Assembly (NCBI RefSeq): GCF_017573505.1
Contig: NZ_JAGEOJ010000012.1
Location: 355,301 to 419,300, forward strand
Reading direction: 5' to 3'
Length of the DNA stretch: 64,000 bases
DNA from: Actinomadura barringtoniae
GTDB lineage: Bacteria; Actinomycetota; Actinomycetes; Streptosporangiales; Streptosporangiaceae
The notes beneath the pieces were generated by a model. It saw nothing but the letters and a program-made list of their open reading frames with translations, searched no databases and was not told the DNA's origin. The position numbers and the translations under genes are program-made. Position 1 is the stretch's first letter; each line of letters begins with the position of its first letter. This document shows, one piece after another, positions 16,828 to 25,572 of this stretch.

Positions 16828-18495
16828 ATGAGCGCGGACCGCCTCCTGATGCGCGCCGCCCTGCGGGGCGGCGGCTGGAGCGCGCTCCTGGCCGTCGCGA
16901 CGCTGGCGGACGCGGCGGCCGTCACGATCCTGCCGATCACGCTGGCCCGCGCGATCGACGGCGTGCTGACCGGTTCGGGGACCGCCGCCGTGTGGGCCTG
17001 CGCCGCGCTGATCGCAGTCTCCGCGACGGCCGACATGCTCATTCAGCTCGCGGCCGGCGCGGGTGCCGCGCACGCCACGGCCTGGCTGCGCCATTCGCTC
17101 GTCCGGCACCTGCTCGCCGCCGGACCGAACCTCGACCTTCGCGCCGGCGACGTGACCAGCCGGGTGGTCGGCGGGGCCGCCGAGGCGGGCGTCGCGCCCG
17201 CCGCCGCGACGCAGGCCGTCGCCGCCCTCGTGCCGCCCGCCGGTGCGCTGATCGTGCTCGGCGTCGTCGACTGGCGCCTCGCCGCCACGGTCGCCGTCGC
17301 GCTCCCGGCGATCGCCGCCCTGCTGCACGTGCTGGTCCGCGACATCTCCGCGACCGTACGGCGCTACCTCGACGTTCAGGGCACGATCGCGGCGCGGCTG
17401 GCCGAGGCGCTGACCGGAGCCCGCACGATCGCCGCCGCCGGGACCGCCGAACGTGAGGTCGAACGGATCCTCGCGCCGCTGCCCGAGCTCCACGCCGAGG
17501 GGCAGGCGATGTGGCGGGTGCAGGGCAGCGTTGCGGCGCGCGGGCTGCTGTCGCTGACGCTGCTGCAGATCGCGGTGGTCGGCGCGGCCGGGATGGAGCT
17601 CATGGCGGGCCGGATCAGCCCGGGTGAGCTCGTCGCCGCCGTCCAGTACGCCGGGCTCGCGGCGGGCTTCGGACCCGTCGTCACCCAGGTCCTGCGACTC
17701 GGGAGGGCGCGCGCCGGAGCGACCCGCGCCGAGGAGGTCCTCGCCCGGCCCGTACGCCACCACGGCGCCGAGGCCCCTCCGCCCGGCCCGGGAACGCTGG
17801 AGTTCCGCGGCGTCACGGCGGGCGGCCTGCAGAACGTGGACCTGACCGTGCCGGGCGGCCAGGCCGTCGCCGTCGTCGGACGTTCGGGCGCCGGGAAGTC
17901 GCTGCTCGCCGCACTCGCGGGCAGGCTCACCGACCCGGACCGGGGCGAGGTCCTGCTGGACGGGGTGCCGCTCCCCCGGCTCAGCCACGCCGCCCTGCGC
18001 GACGCCATCGGCTACGCGTTCGCCCGCCCCGCCCTGTTCGGGGAGACCGTCGGCGACGCGATCGGCTTCGGCCGCGCCGCCGTTCCGGAGGGACGCGTCG
18101 AGCAGGCCGCCGTCACCGCGTGCGCGGACCGCTTCATCGAACGGCTACCGGGCGGCTACCGGACCCGGATCGAGGACGCGCCGATGTCGGGCGGCGAGCT
18201 GCAGCGCATCGGGCTGGCCAGGGCGTTCGCCCATCCGGGCCGGCTGCTGGTGCTCGACGACGCGACCTCCAGCCTGGACACCGCGACCGAGCTGCAGATC
18301 TCGCAGGTCCTGCTCGGGCCCTTGAGCGACCGGACCCGGCTGGTGATCGCGCACCGGGCCGGTACGGCCGCACGGGCGGACCTGGTCGTCTGGCTCGACG
18401 ACGGCCGGGTTCGCGCGTGCGGTCACCACGCGGACCTGTGGCGCGACCCCGGCTACCGCGCCGTGTTCGGCGGCGGTTCCGGCGATCCGTCATGA
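16828..18495 (+). CDS. ABC half-transporter (permease-ATPase), RamA-like
   Basis: A 555-residue fused ABC exporter half. An N-terminal membrane domain (about 1-300) has hydrophobic helices starting near ALLAVATLADAAAVTILPITL. The C-terminal ATPase (about 315-545) has Walker A GRSGAGKS, the signature MSGGELQR and Walker B LLVLDDATSSLD, with the switch His in VIAHRAG. It probably pairs with the next gene to export the modified lanthipeptide. No protease (C39) domain is present, so leader removal must occur elsewhere. The ATG at 16828 has AGGAG at a good distance. The stop overlaps the next start in ATGA. Confidence 0.92.
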   Translation: MSADRLLMRAALRGGGWSALLAVATLADAAAVTILPITLARAIDGVLTGSGTAAVWACAALIAVSATADMLIQLAAGAGAAHATAWLRHSLVRHLLAAGPNLDLRAGDVTSRVVGGAAEAGVAPAAATQAVAALVPPAGALIVLGVVDWRLAATVAVALPAIAALLHVLVRDISATVRRYLDVQGTIAARLAEALTGARTIAAAGTAEREVERILAPLPELHAEGQAMWRVQGSVAARGLLSLTLLQIAVVGAAGMELMAGRISPGELVAAVQYAGLAAGFGPVVTQVLRLGRARAGATRAEEVLARPVRHHGAEAPPPGPGTLEFRGVTAGGLQNVDLTVPGGQAVAVVGRSGAGKSLLAALAGRLTDPDRGEVLLDGVPLPRLSHAALRDAIGYAFARPALFGETVGDAIGFGRAAVPEGRVEQAAVTACADRFIERLPGGYRTRIEDAPMSGGELQRIGLARAFAHPGRLLVLDDATSSLDTATELQISQVLLGPLSDRTRLVIAHRAGTAARADLVVWLDDGRVRACGHHADLWRDPGYRAVFGGGSGDPS

Positions 18496-20381
18496 CCTGC
18501 CCATGGTCGGGGCTCCGCCGCTCCAGGTCATGGCGGCGCGACACCCTGCGGCTGCTGACGCGGACGTTCGCCCGGACCGCGCGGTCGCATCCGCGGCCGG
18601 TCGCCGCCCTGGTGTTCTGGTCGATGATCGAGGCGGCGCCGACACTGCTGTTCGGGCTGGCCGTGGCGCGCGCGGTGGACGCGTTCCGCGCCGACCATCC
18701 CTGGAACGCGGGCGCGTGGCTCGGCCTGCTTGCCGTGACGGCCCTCGCCGGGGCGGTCGGCAGCAAGCGGCTGTACGGCCCGCTCGCGGCGATCGTCGAG
18801 CCGTTCCGTGATGACCTGGTCCGCCTGGTGACGCGCGGCGCGCTGTACCGTTCGCTGAACGGGCGGCCCGACACCGGCGCGGTCGCCCGGCTCACGCACC
18901 AGGTGGAGATCGTCCGCGACACGTTCGGCGGGCTGCTGGTGGTGGTGCGCGGCTTCCTGTTCGCGGCGGCCGGGGCGGCGATCGGCCTGCTGGCGCTGAT
19001 GCCGCAGGTCGCGCTGCTGGTGGTGGCGCCGCTGGTGCTGGGGCTCGGGCTGTTCACGCTGGCGTTCGGCGCCGCGGCGGCCCGTCAGCGCGACCTGGTG
19101 GTCGGCGAGGAGGAGATAGCCGAACGGACCGGTGCGCTGGCCGAAGGGCTGCGGGACGTGGTCGCGTGCGGCGGCGAAGAGCGCGTACGGGAGCGCCTCG
19201 CTCAGGTGGTGGACGGGCAGGCGGCGGCGGGACGAGCCGTGGCGCGCATGACGGCGGTGCGCGTGCTCACCATCGCGGTCGGCGGCTGGATCCCGCCGCT
19301 GCTGATCCTGATCTGCGCGCCGTGGCTGGTCCGGCACGGCGCCACGGCGGGCACGGTCGTCGGCGCGCTCACCTACGTTCTGCACGGCCTGCAGCCCGCG
19401 CTGCAGTCCCTTGTGCAGGGCATGGGCGGCAGTGGCCTGCGGCTGGCGGTGACGCTCGGCCGGATCCTCGAGACCGCCGCGGCCCCGCCTCCCCCGGTGC
19501 GGCCGTTCCCGGACGGCAGGCGCGCGCCGGTGAGCGGCACGGCGATCGAGCTGCGTGACGTCACCTTCGCGTACGGGCCGCACGCGCAGCCGGTCATCAG
19601 CGATCTGGACCTGTCCATCCCGGCGGGCGACCACGTGGCCGTGGTCGGGCCCAGCGGCATCGGCAAGTCCACGCTCGCCGCACTCGTCGCGGGCGTGCTG
19701 TCGCCGGACGCGGGCCGGGTCCGGGTGGGCGGCCGCCCGCCCGGCGACCCGCGACTGCGCGTGCTCATCCCGCAGGAGGCCTACGTCTTCACCGGCACCC
19801 TGCACGACAACGTCGCCTACCTGGCGCCCGGCGCCACCGACGACGCGGTCGTCGGAGCCGGGGACGCGGTCGGCCTCACCACGCTGGCGGCGCGGCTCGG
19901 CGGCTACGGCGGGCTGGTGGACCCCGCCGCGCTGTCGGCCGGCGAACGCCAGCTCATCGCGCTCGCCCGGGCCCATCTCGCGCCGGCGCCGGTGATCATG
20001 CTGGACGAGGCGGGCTGCCACCTCGATCCGGCCGCGGAGGCCCGGGCGGAACGGGCGCTGGCCCGCCGCCCGGGCACCCTGATCGTGATCGCGCACCGGA
20101 TGAGCTCGGCACTGCGGGCGCGCCGCGTCCTGGTGCTGGACGGGACGCGGGCGCGCCTGGGGAGCCACGAGGAACTGCTGCGGTCCTCGCCCCTCTACCG
20201 CGACCTGGTCGGCCACTGGACCGGCTCGGGATCACAGCCACCCCGACTTCTCGGCGATGCGGATGGCGTGCACCCGGTTGCGCGCGCCGACCTTGCGGTT
20301 GATGCGCGAGAGGTGGTTGCGGACCGTTCCGATCGTGAGCACCAGGCTCTCGGCGATCTGCGCGGCCGTGAATCCCTGTGA
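18492..20381 (+). CDS. ABC half-transporter (permease-ATPase), RamB-like, tail overlaps the regulator gene
   Basis: A 629-residue second ABC exporter half, translationally coupled to the first. The membrane domain covers about 1-320. The ATPase shows Walker A GPSGIGKS, a signature-like ALSAGERQLIALARAH, Walker B PVIMLDEAG and switch His in IAHRMSS. Walker B ends in Glu then Ala-Gly, and the signature is LSAGE rather than LSGGQ; both are seen in active exporters. The normal family end (LVGHWTGSGSQ) is reached near position 20238. The first stop is only at 20379-20381, so the last roughly 48 residues are an extra Arg/Asp-rich tail. That tail is read from the antisense strand of the convergent regulator gene, overlapping it by 150 bp. 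Whether the tail is folded or useful is unclear. Confidence 0.88.
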   Translation: MTCPWSGLRRSRSWRRDTLRLLTRTFARTARSHPRPVAALVFWSMIEAAPTLLFGLAVARAVDAFRADHPWNAGAWLGLLAVTALAGAVGSKRLYGPLAAIVEPFRDDLVRLVTRGALYRSLNGRPDTGAVARLTHQVEIVRDTFGGLLVVVRGFLFAAAGAAIGLLALMPQVALLVVAPLVLGLGLFTLAFGAAAARQRDLVVGEEEIAERTGALAEGLRDVVACGGEERVRERLAQVVDGQAAAGRAVARMTAVRVLTIAVGGWIPPLLILICAPWLVRHGATAGTVVGALTYVLHGLQPALQSLVQGMGGSGLRLAVTLGRILETAAAPPPPVRPFPDGRRAPVSGTAIELRDVTFAYGPHAQPVISDLDLSIPAGDHVAVVGPSGIGKSTLAALVAGVLSPDAGRVRVGGRPPGDPRLRVLIPQEAYVFTGTLHDNVAYLAPGATDDAVVGAGDAVGLTTLAARLGGYGGLVDPAALSAGERQLIALARAHLAPAPVIMLDEAGCHLDPAAEARAERALARRPGTLIVIAHRMSSALRARRVLVLDGTRARLGSHEELLRSSPLYRDLVGHWTGSGSQPPRLLGDADGVHPVARADLAVDAREVVADRSDREHQALGDLRGRESL

Positions 20382-20837
20382 GGCCAGCGTCAGCACCTCG
20401 AGCTCGCGGTCGGTGAGCGGGTTCTGCGCGGCGCCGAGCTCGGTGAAGGCCAGGTCGGGGTCGACGAAACGGCGGCCGCCGGCCACCCGGCGGATCGCCG
20501 CCACCAGGCCGTCCGGCGAGGTGTTCTTCATGACCAGTCCCGCGGCCCGAACTGCGACGGCCCGCCGCAGATCACCTGGTCTGCGACGGGCCGCCATCAG
20601 TACGGTCCGGCAATCGGGCAGGGCCTCCTGAAGGGCACGCGAAGCGGCGAAGCCGTCCACCCCCGGAAGGTCGACGTCGATCAGCCCCACCTCCGGCTGA
20701 AAGGCCAGCCCGACGGAAACGATCTTCTCCCCTGATCCGATCGAGGCGACCACCTCGACGTCGTTCAGTCCACCGAGAAAGGCGACCAGCCCGCTGCGCA
20801 AAAGGGGGGCCTCCTCGGCGATCAATACTCGAATCAT
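20232..20837 (-). CDS. NarL/FixJ-family response regulator, RamR-like
   Basis: A 201-residue response regulator. The receiver domain (about 1-118) begins MIRVLIAEEAPLLRSG, with acidic pair Glu8/Glu9, phospho-acceptor candidate Asp54 in LIDVDLPGVDG, and the conserved Lys in GLVMKNTSP. The LuxR helix-turn-helix spans about 135-195 (LTDRELEVLTLASQGFTAAQ and TIGTVRNHLSRINRKV). It has the size and layout of RamR, which activates the SapB operon. No sensor kinase gene is next to it, as for the RamR type. ATG at 20835-20837 is chosen; the longer reading upstream has no receiver-like sequence. Unlike the usual ram locus, the gene is convergent to the transporters and its 3' end overlaps theirs by 150 bp. 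Confidence 0.9.
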   Translation of the reverse strand: MIRVLIAEEAPLLRSGLVAFLGGLNDVEVVASIGSGEKIVSVGLAFQPEVGLIDVDLPGVDGFAASRALQEALPDCRTVLMAARRRPGDLRRAVAVRAAGLVMKNTSPDGLVAAIRRVAGGRRFVDPDLAFTELGAAQNPLTDRELEVLTLASQGFTAAQIAESLVLTIGTVRNHLSRINRKVGARNRVHAIRIAEKSGWL

Positions 20838-21129
20838 TTCTGGTCTCCCGAGGCCCGCCATCCCGCAGGGCCGAGACTCGCCGTAGTTGACACATCTCCT
20901 GTGGAAGACGCGAGTACGGCGGGGGGCGGGAGAAGAAATCGGGGGCACGGCTGGGCAGGGCGTCCATGACCTCCACCTTGACGAGGGGCTGGGGCAGGCA
21001 GGGGGCGCACCACTGAGTGAAGTCAAAAGATTTCGCCGAGTCAACCTCATGTGGAGACAAATTTCAACAACCCCCGGATGTACTCCAGGCGTTTAAAGCC
21101 GGTGCCCTATCCACGCGAGCAAAACGGAA
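20838..21129. other. Non-coding leader region upstream of the RamR-like gene
   Basis: This is part of a 431-bp gap between the regulator and the SRPBCC gene; both are on the minus strand. It must hold the promoter of the regulator. The sequence becomes AT-richer around 21020-21100 (AAAAGATTTCGCC; GACAAATTTCAAC), a likely promoter zone. I see no convincing ORF, RNA gene or clear operator here. Confidence 0.4.
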
Positions 21130-21167
21130 GCGCGCCGCCTCTTCCACTGACGGGTGAGGCGGCGCGC
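21130..21167 (-). terminator. Intrinsic terminator after the SRPBCC gene
   Basis: GCGCGCCGCCT (21130-21140) is exactly complementary to AGGCGGCGCGC (21157-21167) with a 16-nt loop. Read on the minus strand, it lies about 100 bp after the SRPBCC stop and is followed by TTCCGTTTTG, a weak T-tract. It should end the ArsR/DUF6069/SRPBCC transcript before the regulator gene. Confidence 0.75.
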
Positions 21168-21268
21168 TGCCGGTACCGAACGGCTTCATCGGTGTCATGC
21201 GAGAGGCCGTTCCTCCTTTCGGCCGGAGGGATTTCCGGGAACGGTGGTCCGGAATCGGACGGTGATTT

Positions 21269-22021
21269 TCAGGCGACGCTCAGACCGTTCAGCCAGGACT
21301 GCCAGGCCTGCTCGGTCGACTCCGCGCCGGCGCCGCCGAACACGTGGTGGCCGAGGACCAGGACATTCCCGCGGTCGGCTCCGGAATGGATGAAGCGGTA
21401 GAGACCGTCGCCGGTGCGCACGCCCAGGAAGGTGGGCATGTCGACGTAGTCGACGATTCCCTCGGCCGGGGCGAGTCCCTCGATCTGGAAGCGCACGGCG
21501 TCTCCCACGGCGACCTTGTCACCCAAACCGAGTTCGGTCCTGACAGCCGCCCATGACTCCGAGGCGTCCGCTCCGGGGCGGAACGCGCTGACGACGTCGG
21601 CCGTCTGCCCGGCGAAATGGGAGAGGTATTCGCCGAGGGAGTGCAGGTACATGTCCCAGCCGGTCTTCATCGCCTCGTACTCGGTCTCCCAGTCCCCGGT
21701 GAGGACGCCGCTCTGCACGAGGCGGAGCACGGTGCTGCCGCCCTCGCGGCCCTCGATCAGGTACTCGAAGGCCATGAACGCGCCGTCGTCGCCGTCGGCG
21801 GTCCGGGAGCCGAAGCGCTTGCCGGGCTCGTAGTGGGTGACGGTCGCGGTCTCGGTCTGGCCGGCCATCGTGAGGCTGGTCGTGCCGCCCTCGCGGGCCT
21901 CGATCTCGTTGCGGCCCATGAACCAGGCGTCCATCCCCGGTCCGGTGGCGATGGCCTCCCAGACCTGCTCCGGGGTGGCGGCCAGTTCGATCTCCTTGTG
22001 CAACTCGAACGCGTGCGACAT
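21269..22021 (-). CDS. SRPBCC / AHSA1-like domain protein
   Basis: A 250-residue protein of the START/Bet v1-like SRPBCC superfamily, which forms a hydrophobic ligand cavity. The typical start ELHKEIELAATPEQVWEAIATGPGMDAWFMG is seen, and WETEYEAMKTGWDMYLHSLGEYLSHF ends the first domain (about 150 residues). A second segment (about 165-250) has weaker similarity to the same fold. The family is often encoded with ArsR-type regulators, as here. The ATG at 22019-22021 follows GAGGAG. It is the third gene of a minus-strand operon after ArsR and the DUF6069-like membrane protein, about 70 bp downstream. Ligand and function unknown. Confidence 0.85.
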   Translation of the reverse strand: MSHAFELHKEIELAATPEQVWEAIATGPGMDAWFMGRNEIEAREGGTTSLTMAGQTETATVTHYEPGKRFGSRTADGDDGAFMAFEYLIEGREGGSTVLRLVQSGVLTGDWETEYEAMKTGWDMYLHSLGEYLSHFAGQTADVVSAFRPGADASESWAAVRTELGLGDKVAVGDAVRFQIEGLAPAEGIVDYVDMPTFLGVRTGDGLYRFIHSGADRGNVLVLGHHVFGGAGAESTEQAWQSWLNGLSVA

Positions 22022-22091
22022 GGCTGTTGCTCCTCTGAGTCTCGTGTGGTCGGGCAATCGGCGATGAGGGAGTGAGCAGGGTGCGGGTCGT

Positions 22092-22562
22092 TCAGGAACG
22101 GCGCGCGGTGTGGCGCAGCATCGGCAGCAGCGCGGCGGCGACGACAACGTGGATCACGATCAGCGAGACGCGGGTCGCGGCGCCGGCCTGCTCCAGGAAG
22201 ATCGGCGCGAACGACAGGGCCAGCACGGTGCCGGCGAGCGCGGTCCAGATGCCCTTGGCGTGCCGCGTGAAGCGCTCCAGCAGCGCCAGCGAGCCCCAGC
22301 CCAGCAGCGCGAACACCAGGGAGAAGACGGCGATCTCCGGCAGGATCAGGTGGTGGCCCTCGGGGCTCGCCGAGTCGGTCAGCATGAAGTCGACGCCGAG
22401 CGCCGAGGCGGCCAGGTAGATCGCGCCGTTGGCGGCGACGGCGACGCCGGCGGCCTTGGCGCGGGCGCGCCGGACGGCCTTGCGCGCGGCCGGAACGGTC
22501 TGGGGCTGGGCGTGGGTCTGGGACTCGGCCTGGGGCGGCTGGGTGATGGTGGTGGCGGTCAT
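22092..22562 (-). CDS. DUF6069-like four-helix membrane protein
   Basis: A 156-residue integral membrane protein. A polar, Gln/Pro-rich N-terminus (about 1-35) is followed by about four hydrophobic helices: AAGVAVAANGAIYLAASALG, ILPEIAVFSLVFALLGWGSL, GIWTALAGTVLALSFAPIFL and VSLIVIHVVVAAALLPML. The layout matches the small DUF6069 family common in actinomycetes. No catalytic motif is seen. It starts 1 bp downstream of the ArsR stop and is surely co-transcribed and co-regulated with it. Function unknown. Confidence 0.7.
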   Translation of the reverse strand: MTATTITQPPQAESQTHAQPQTVPAARKAVRRARAKAAGVAVAANGAIYLAASALGVDFMLTDSASPEGHHLILPEIAVFSLVFALLGWGSLALLERFTRHAKGIWTALAGTVLALSFAPIFLEQAGAATRVSLIVIHVVVAAALLPMLRHTARRS

Positions 22563-22563
22563 G

Positions 22564-23190
22564 TCAGTTCTCCTCGGTCTCGTTCTGGGGGGACGTCTCG
22601 GAAGAGGTCTCGTTCTTGACGCTGGGGTGCAGGGCGATCACCAGGCGGTGGTCGCGCCCCTGCGGCGCGTTCTCGGCGTGGTACTTGGACACCAGCGCGG
22701 TCACCGCGCCGGTGAGCTCCTCGGCGAAGGCGGCCCGGTCGGCCGCCGAGGCGAACCGGATCTCGCCGTCGACCGCGAGGGTCGCGACCCGCTGCCGGGC
22801 CCGGTCGGCGCCGGTGATGAGCGCGCCGACGTCCTTGACCAGCTGGGCCGCGACGGCGAGCAGCCAGCGCGCCGACAGCCGGTCGGGCGAGGCCGCGGGG
22901 TCGGGCTGGACGGCGGCCAGGGCCGCGGGTGAGATCACGTAGGACGCGGCGGTGGCCTGCATCACCCGCTCGGTGACGTTGCCCTTCCGGCGTTCCTCCA
23001 CGACCTCGACGAGCCCGTGCCGCTCCAGCGCCTTCAGGTGGTAGTTCACCTTCTGCCGCGCCAGGCCGACGCGCGCCGCCAGCATCGTCGCCGACGCGGG
23101 CTCGGCGAGCTCGGCCAGCAGCCGGGCCCGCATCGGGTCCAGCGAGGCCTCGGCCGCCGCCGCGTCTTCGATCACCGCTACTTCGAACAT
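22564..23190 (-). CDS. ArsR-like winged-helix transcriptional regulator
   Basis: A 208-residue regulator with an N-terminal winged helix (about 15-80): LDPMRARLLAELAEPASATM, then ARVGLARQKVNYHLKALERHGLVEVVEERRKGNVTER. The QKVNYHLKALE recognition helix is ArsR-type. There is no Cys cluster for metals, so it probably senses an organic ligand or partner through the C-terminal helical part (about 95-180). A Glu/Asn/Thr-rich tail ends the protein. It heads the operon with the DUF6069-like and SRPBCC genes. A tandem pair of 16-bp palindromes lies 19-52 bp upstream of its ATG, strongly suggesting autoregulation. Confidence 0.88.
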   Translation of the reverse strand: MFEVAVIEDAAAAEASLDPMRARLLAELAEPASATMLAARVGLARQKVNYHLKALERHGLVEVVEERRKGNVTERVMQATAASYVISPAALAAVQPDPAASPDRLSARWLLAVAAQLVKDVGALITGADRARQRVATLAVDGEIRFASAADRAAFAEELTGAVTALVSKYHAENAPQGRDHRLVIALHPSVKNETSSETSPQNETEEN

Positions 23191-23208
23191 GCCCTCACTC
23201 TCCCAGCC

Positions 23209-23242
23209 GACAAATCATCTTGTCAAGACAAAAAAAATTGTC
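23209..23242. promoter_or_regulatory. Tandem ArsR operator: two GACAA-N6-TTGTC sites
   Basis: GACAA-N6-TTGTC occurs at 23209-23224 and again at 23227-23242, separated by 2 bp. The whole 34-bp block is also symmetric: CCGACAA at 23207 pairs with TTGTCGG at 23238. It lies directly upstream of the ArsR gene in an AT-rich island with a run of A bases. Two adjacent dimer sites suggest cooperative binding. Confidence 0.8.
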
Positions 23243-23296
23243 GGTGAGTGGCAGGGCGACCCGAACCCTGGCTGACCAGGGGTTACGAGCCTGGAA

Positions 23297-24268
23297 TCAG
23301 TGCAGGAAGTCGAACTCGGCGCCGAGACCCGCATCGCGGGCGGCGGCGTAGGCGGCCCAGGCGAGCGCGAGGTCCTGCCAGGGCAGGCCCACCGGGGCGT
23401 AGACGGTGATCTCGCTTTCCTTGACGCGTCCGGGGACCTCGCCGCACAACACGTCGCGCAGCGTTCCGGCGGCGTGCTTGACGCCCAGGCCCGCGCCCGC
23501 CAGCACGCCCATCTCGACCGCGAGCGGGATGTCGTCGACGACCACGCGGGCGTTCTCCAGCAGCTCGGGGCCGAGCTCGTTCTTGCCGGGCTCGTCCGCG
23601 CCGAGCGAGGTCACGTGCGCGCCCGCCGCCACGTCGCCGGCGTTCAGCAGGGGCCGCCGCGCCCACGTCGCGACGACGACCACCTCGGAGTCCTGGGCGG
23701 CGGTCGGCGCGTCGGCGGCGACGGAGGGCAGCACGCCGAGCCGCCGTCCGTGCCGTTCGGCGAAGTCGGTGGCGCGGCCCGCGTCCAGGTCGCAGACGGC
23801 CAGCGCGGTCACCGGGCGCAGCGCGGACAGGCCGTGCAGCACCAGGTCGGCCTGAGCACCCGCGCCGACCACCGCGACCGTTCCGGCGTCGCGGCGGGCC
23901 AGGGCGTGCGTGCCGAGCGCGGCGGCCAGGCCCGTACGCCAGGCCGTGATGGTGGCCGAGTCCAGCAGCGCGAGCAGCTCGCCGGTCTCCAGGTCGTGCA
24001 GGCACACCACGCCGCGCAGGGCCGGGCGCACGCCGGGGAACTTGGCGTTGACCTTCACCGTGTAGGCGGGGATGCCGGTGATCAGGCCCGGGATCAGCGC
24101 GGTGGCGCTGCCGGGCCCCGGGAGCGAGGTGACGATCCGCCGCGCCGTGAGTTCGGCGGCTTCGGCGGTGAAGCCCCGGCGCAGCGCGGCGAGGCAGTCG
24201 GCCGGGTCGAGCAGGCTCTCGAGGTCGGATCGGTTCAGCAGGAGCGTCACCCGCCCCATTCTCTCCAC
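23297..24268 (-). CDS. Ornithine cyclodeaminase / mu-crystallin family protein
   Basis: A 323-residue NAD(P)-dependent enzyme of the OCD/mu-crystallin family, which includes ornithine cyclodeaminase, alanine dehydrogenase and ketimine reductases. The Rossmann segment is GTVAVVGAGAQADLVLHGLSALRPV (about 130-155). Upstream is the substrate-side KVNAKFPGVRPALRGVVCLHD, with the conserved Lys. The stretch VTSLGADEPGKNELGPELL matches the family's SxGaD...K-E-L element. It is not the sbnB of the peptide locus, which is at 60163 and only distantly similar. The start is uncertain: GTG at 24268, ATG at 24259 or GTG at 24250 are all possible. The substrate cannot be told from context. Confidence 0.82.
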   Translation of the reverse strand: MERMGRVTLLLNRSDLESLLDPADCLAALRRGFTAEAAELTARRIVTSLPGPGSATALIPGLITGIPAYTVKVNAKFPGVRPALRGVVCLHDLETGELLALLDSATITAWRTGLAAALGTHALARRDAGTVAVVGAGAQADLVLHGLSALRPVTALAVCDLDAGRATDFAERHGRRLGVLPSVAADAPTAAQDSEVVVVATWARRPLLNAGDVAAGAHVTSLGADEPGKNELGPELLENARVVVDDIPLAVEMGVLAGAGLGVKHAAGTLRDVLCGEVPGRVKESEITVYAPVGLPWQDLALAWAAYAAARDAGLGAEFDFLH

Positions 24269-24295
24269 GGGTCCCTGGTCCGTCGAGACGGGGTA

Positions 24296-25534
24296 TCAGG
24301 TGGCGGAAAGGCCCACCAGTGTGGCAGCGACGCCGAGTGCGGCCGCTCCGAGCAGCGTTCCGACCACGCCGCGCCGCAGCAGGACCAGCCACACCGTCGC
24401 GGCGGCCAGGACGCCGGCCTGCCAGGGATGGTCCAGCGCCATCGCCAGAGTCAGCGCGGAGCCGCCGATCGCGCCGATGGTCGCCGGTCCGGCGCCGTCC
24501 AGGAACGCCTGAACGGTCGCGCTGGCGCGCAGCCGGTCGAAGTGCGGCCCGCCGAGCAGCACGAAGGCGAACGAGGGCGCGAACGCCGTCAGCGCCGCCA
24601 GCAGCCCGCCGCCGATCCCGGCCGCCGCGTAGCCGACGACCGAGACCGTCTGCACGACCGGTCCCGGGGTGATCTGGCCGAGCGCGACGGCCGTGGTGAA
24701 CTCCCCCGCCGTCATCCAGTGGTAGTGATCGACCGCCTCGGACTGCATGAGCGGGATGATGACGAACCCGCCGCCGTACGACAGCGCCCCGACCTTGAAC
24801 GCGACCCACGCCAGCGCCCCGAGCCCGCCCGCCGCCGCCGGGGCCGCCATTACGAGGGGCACGGCCCTCGCTCTCCCCGCGCTGCGGCGCCGTAGCGTCA
24901 CCTCGGCGAGGCCGCAGACCAGCAGCACCAGGACGAGGTACGGGCCGATGGTGATGGCGGACAGCGCCCCGATCACCAGGTAGGCGTACCAGCGGGCACG
25001 GTGCCGGGAACGCTCGTGGCTGGCCGGGATCAGCTCGGCCGCCGCGTGGACGGCGACGGCCGCCACGGCCGCTCCGGCGCCCGCCGCCGCGCCCCGAACC
25101 CAGGTCGGCGCGTCCTCGGAGAGGAAGAGCACCGAGAGCGCGAGGATCAGCAGCAGGCCGGGCACGATGAAGCAGAGCCCGCCGACGATCGCGCCCGCCG
25201 GGCCGCGCAGCCGCCACGCGCAAAAGATGGCCAGCTGTGTGGAGGCTGGGCCGGGCAGCAGGTTGGCCGCGGCGATCCCGTCCTCGAACTCGGCCGCGCC
25301 GAGCCACCGCCGGTCCCGTACGCACAGCCGCCGCAGCAGCGAGATGTGCGCGGGCGGCCCGCCGAAGCCGACGCACCCGATCCGCCCCCACTCGCGAGCG
25401 ATCGTGAGCAGACCGGGAGCGTCGGCCGGAGCCGCCTCGGCCTCAGCGGCGTCAGGCGTTCCGTCGTCAGGCGTTCCGTCGTCGGGCTGGGCGTCGTCGG
25501 GCGAGGTCACGGGGTCATCCTGCCCCGAGATCAC
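24296..25534 (-). CDS. Chromate transporter family (ChrA) membrane protein
   Basis: A 412-residue ChrA-family protein with two homologous halves of about six helices. The diagnostic half-signatures are seen: GRIGCVGFGGPPAHISLL with ANLLPGPASTQLAIFCAWRLRG in the first half, and FKVGALSYGGGFVIIPLMQ with ALGQITPGPVVQTVSVVGY in the second. Family members export chromate by chromate/sulfate exchange, though many have untested substrates. The N-terminal 40 residues are polar and contain a short duplicated D-G-T-P-D unit encoded by a 15-bp repeat near 25455-25490. The GTG at 25534 is used; a GTG at 25510 is also possible. It reads with the OCD-family gene but no link is obvious. Confidence 0.9.
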   Translation of the reverse strand: MISGQDDPVTSPDDAQPDDGTPDDGTPDAAEAEAAPADAPGLLTIAREWGRIGCVGFGGPPAHISLLRRLCVRDRRWLGAAEFEDGIAAANLLPGPASTQLAIFCAWRLRGPAGAIVGGLCFIVPGLLLILALSVLFLSEDAPTWVRGAAAGAGAAVAAVAVHAAAELIPASHERSRHRARWYAYLVIGALSAITIGPYLVLVLLVCGLAEVTLRRRSAGRARAVPLVMAAPAAAGGLGALAWVAFKVGALSYGGGFVIIPLMQSEAVDHYHWMTAGEFTTAVALGQITPGPVVQTVSVVGYAAAGIGGGLLAALTAFAPSFAFVLLGGPHFDRLRASATVQAFLDGAGPATIGAIGGSALTLAMALDHPWQAGVLAAATVWLVLLRRGVVGTLLGAAALGVAATLVGLSAT

Positions 25535-25572
25535 TTCCCGGTGGCGCCGCCGGAGCCGACTTCACCCGGCGT

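Noticed and set aside
23245..23296. tRNA-like look of the stretch after the ArsR operator
   Set aside because: No acceptor-stem pairing and no TTCRANNC T-loop could be found.
23297..24268. A second sbnB for the Dap pathway
   Set aside because: It belongs to the wider ornithine-cyclodeaminase family but lacks the SbnB-specific segments. It is far from the peptide locus and has no sbnA partner.
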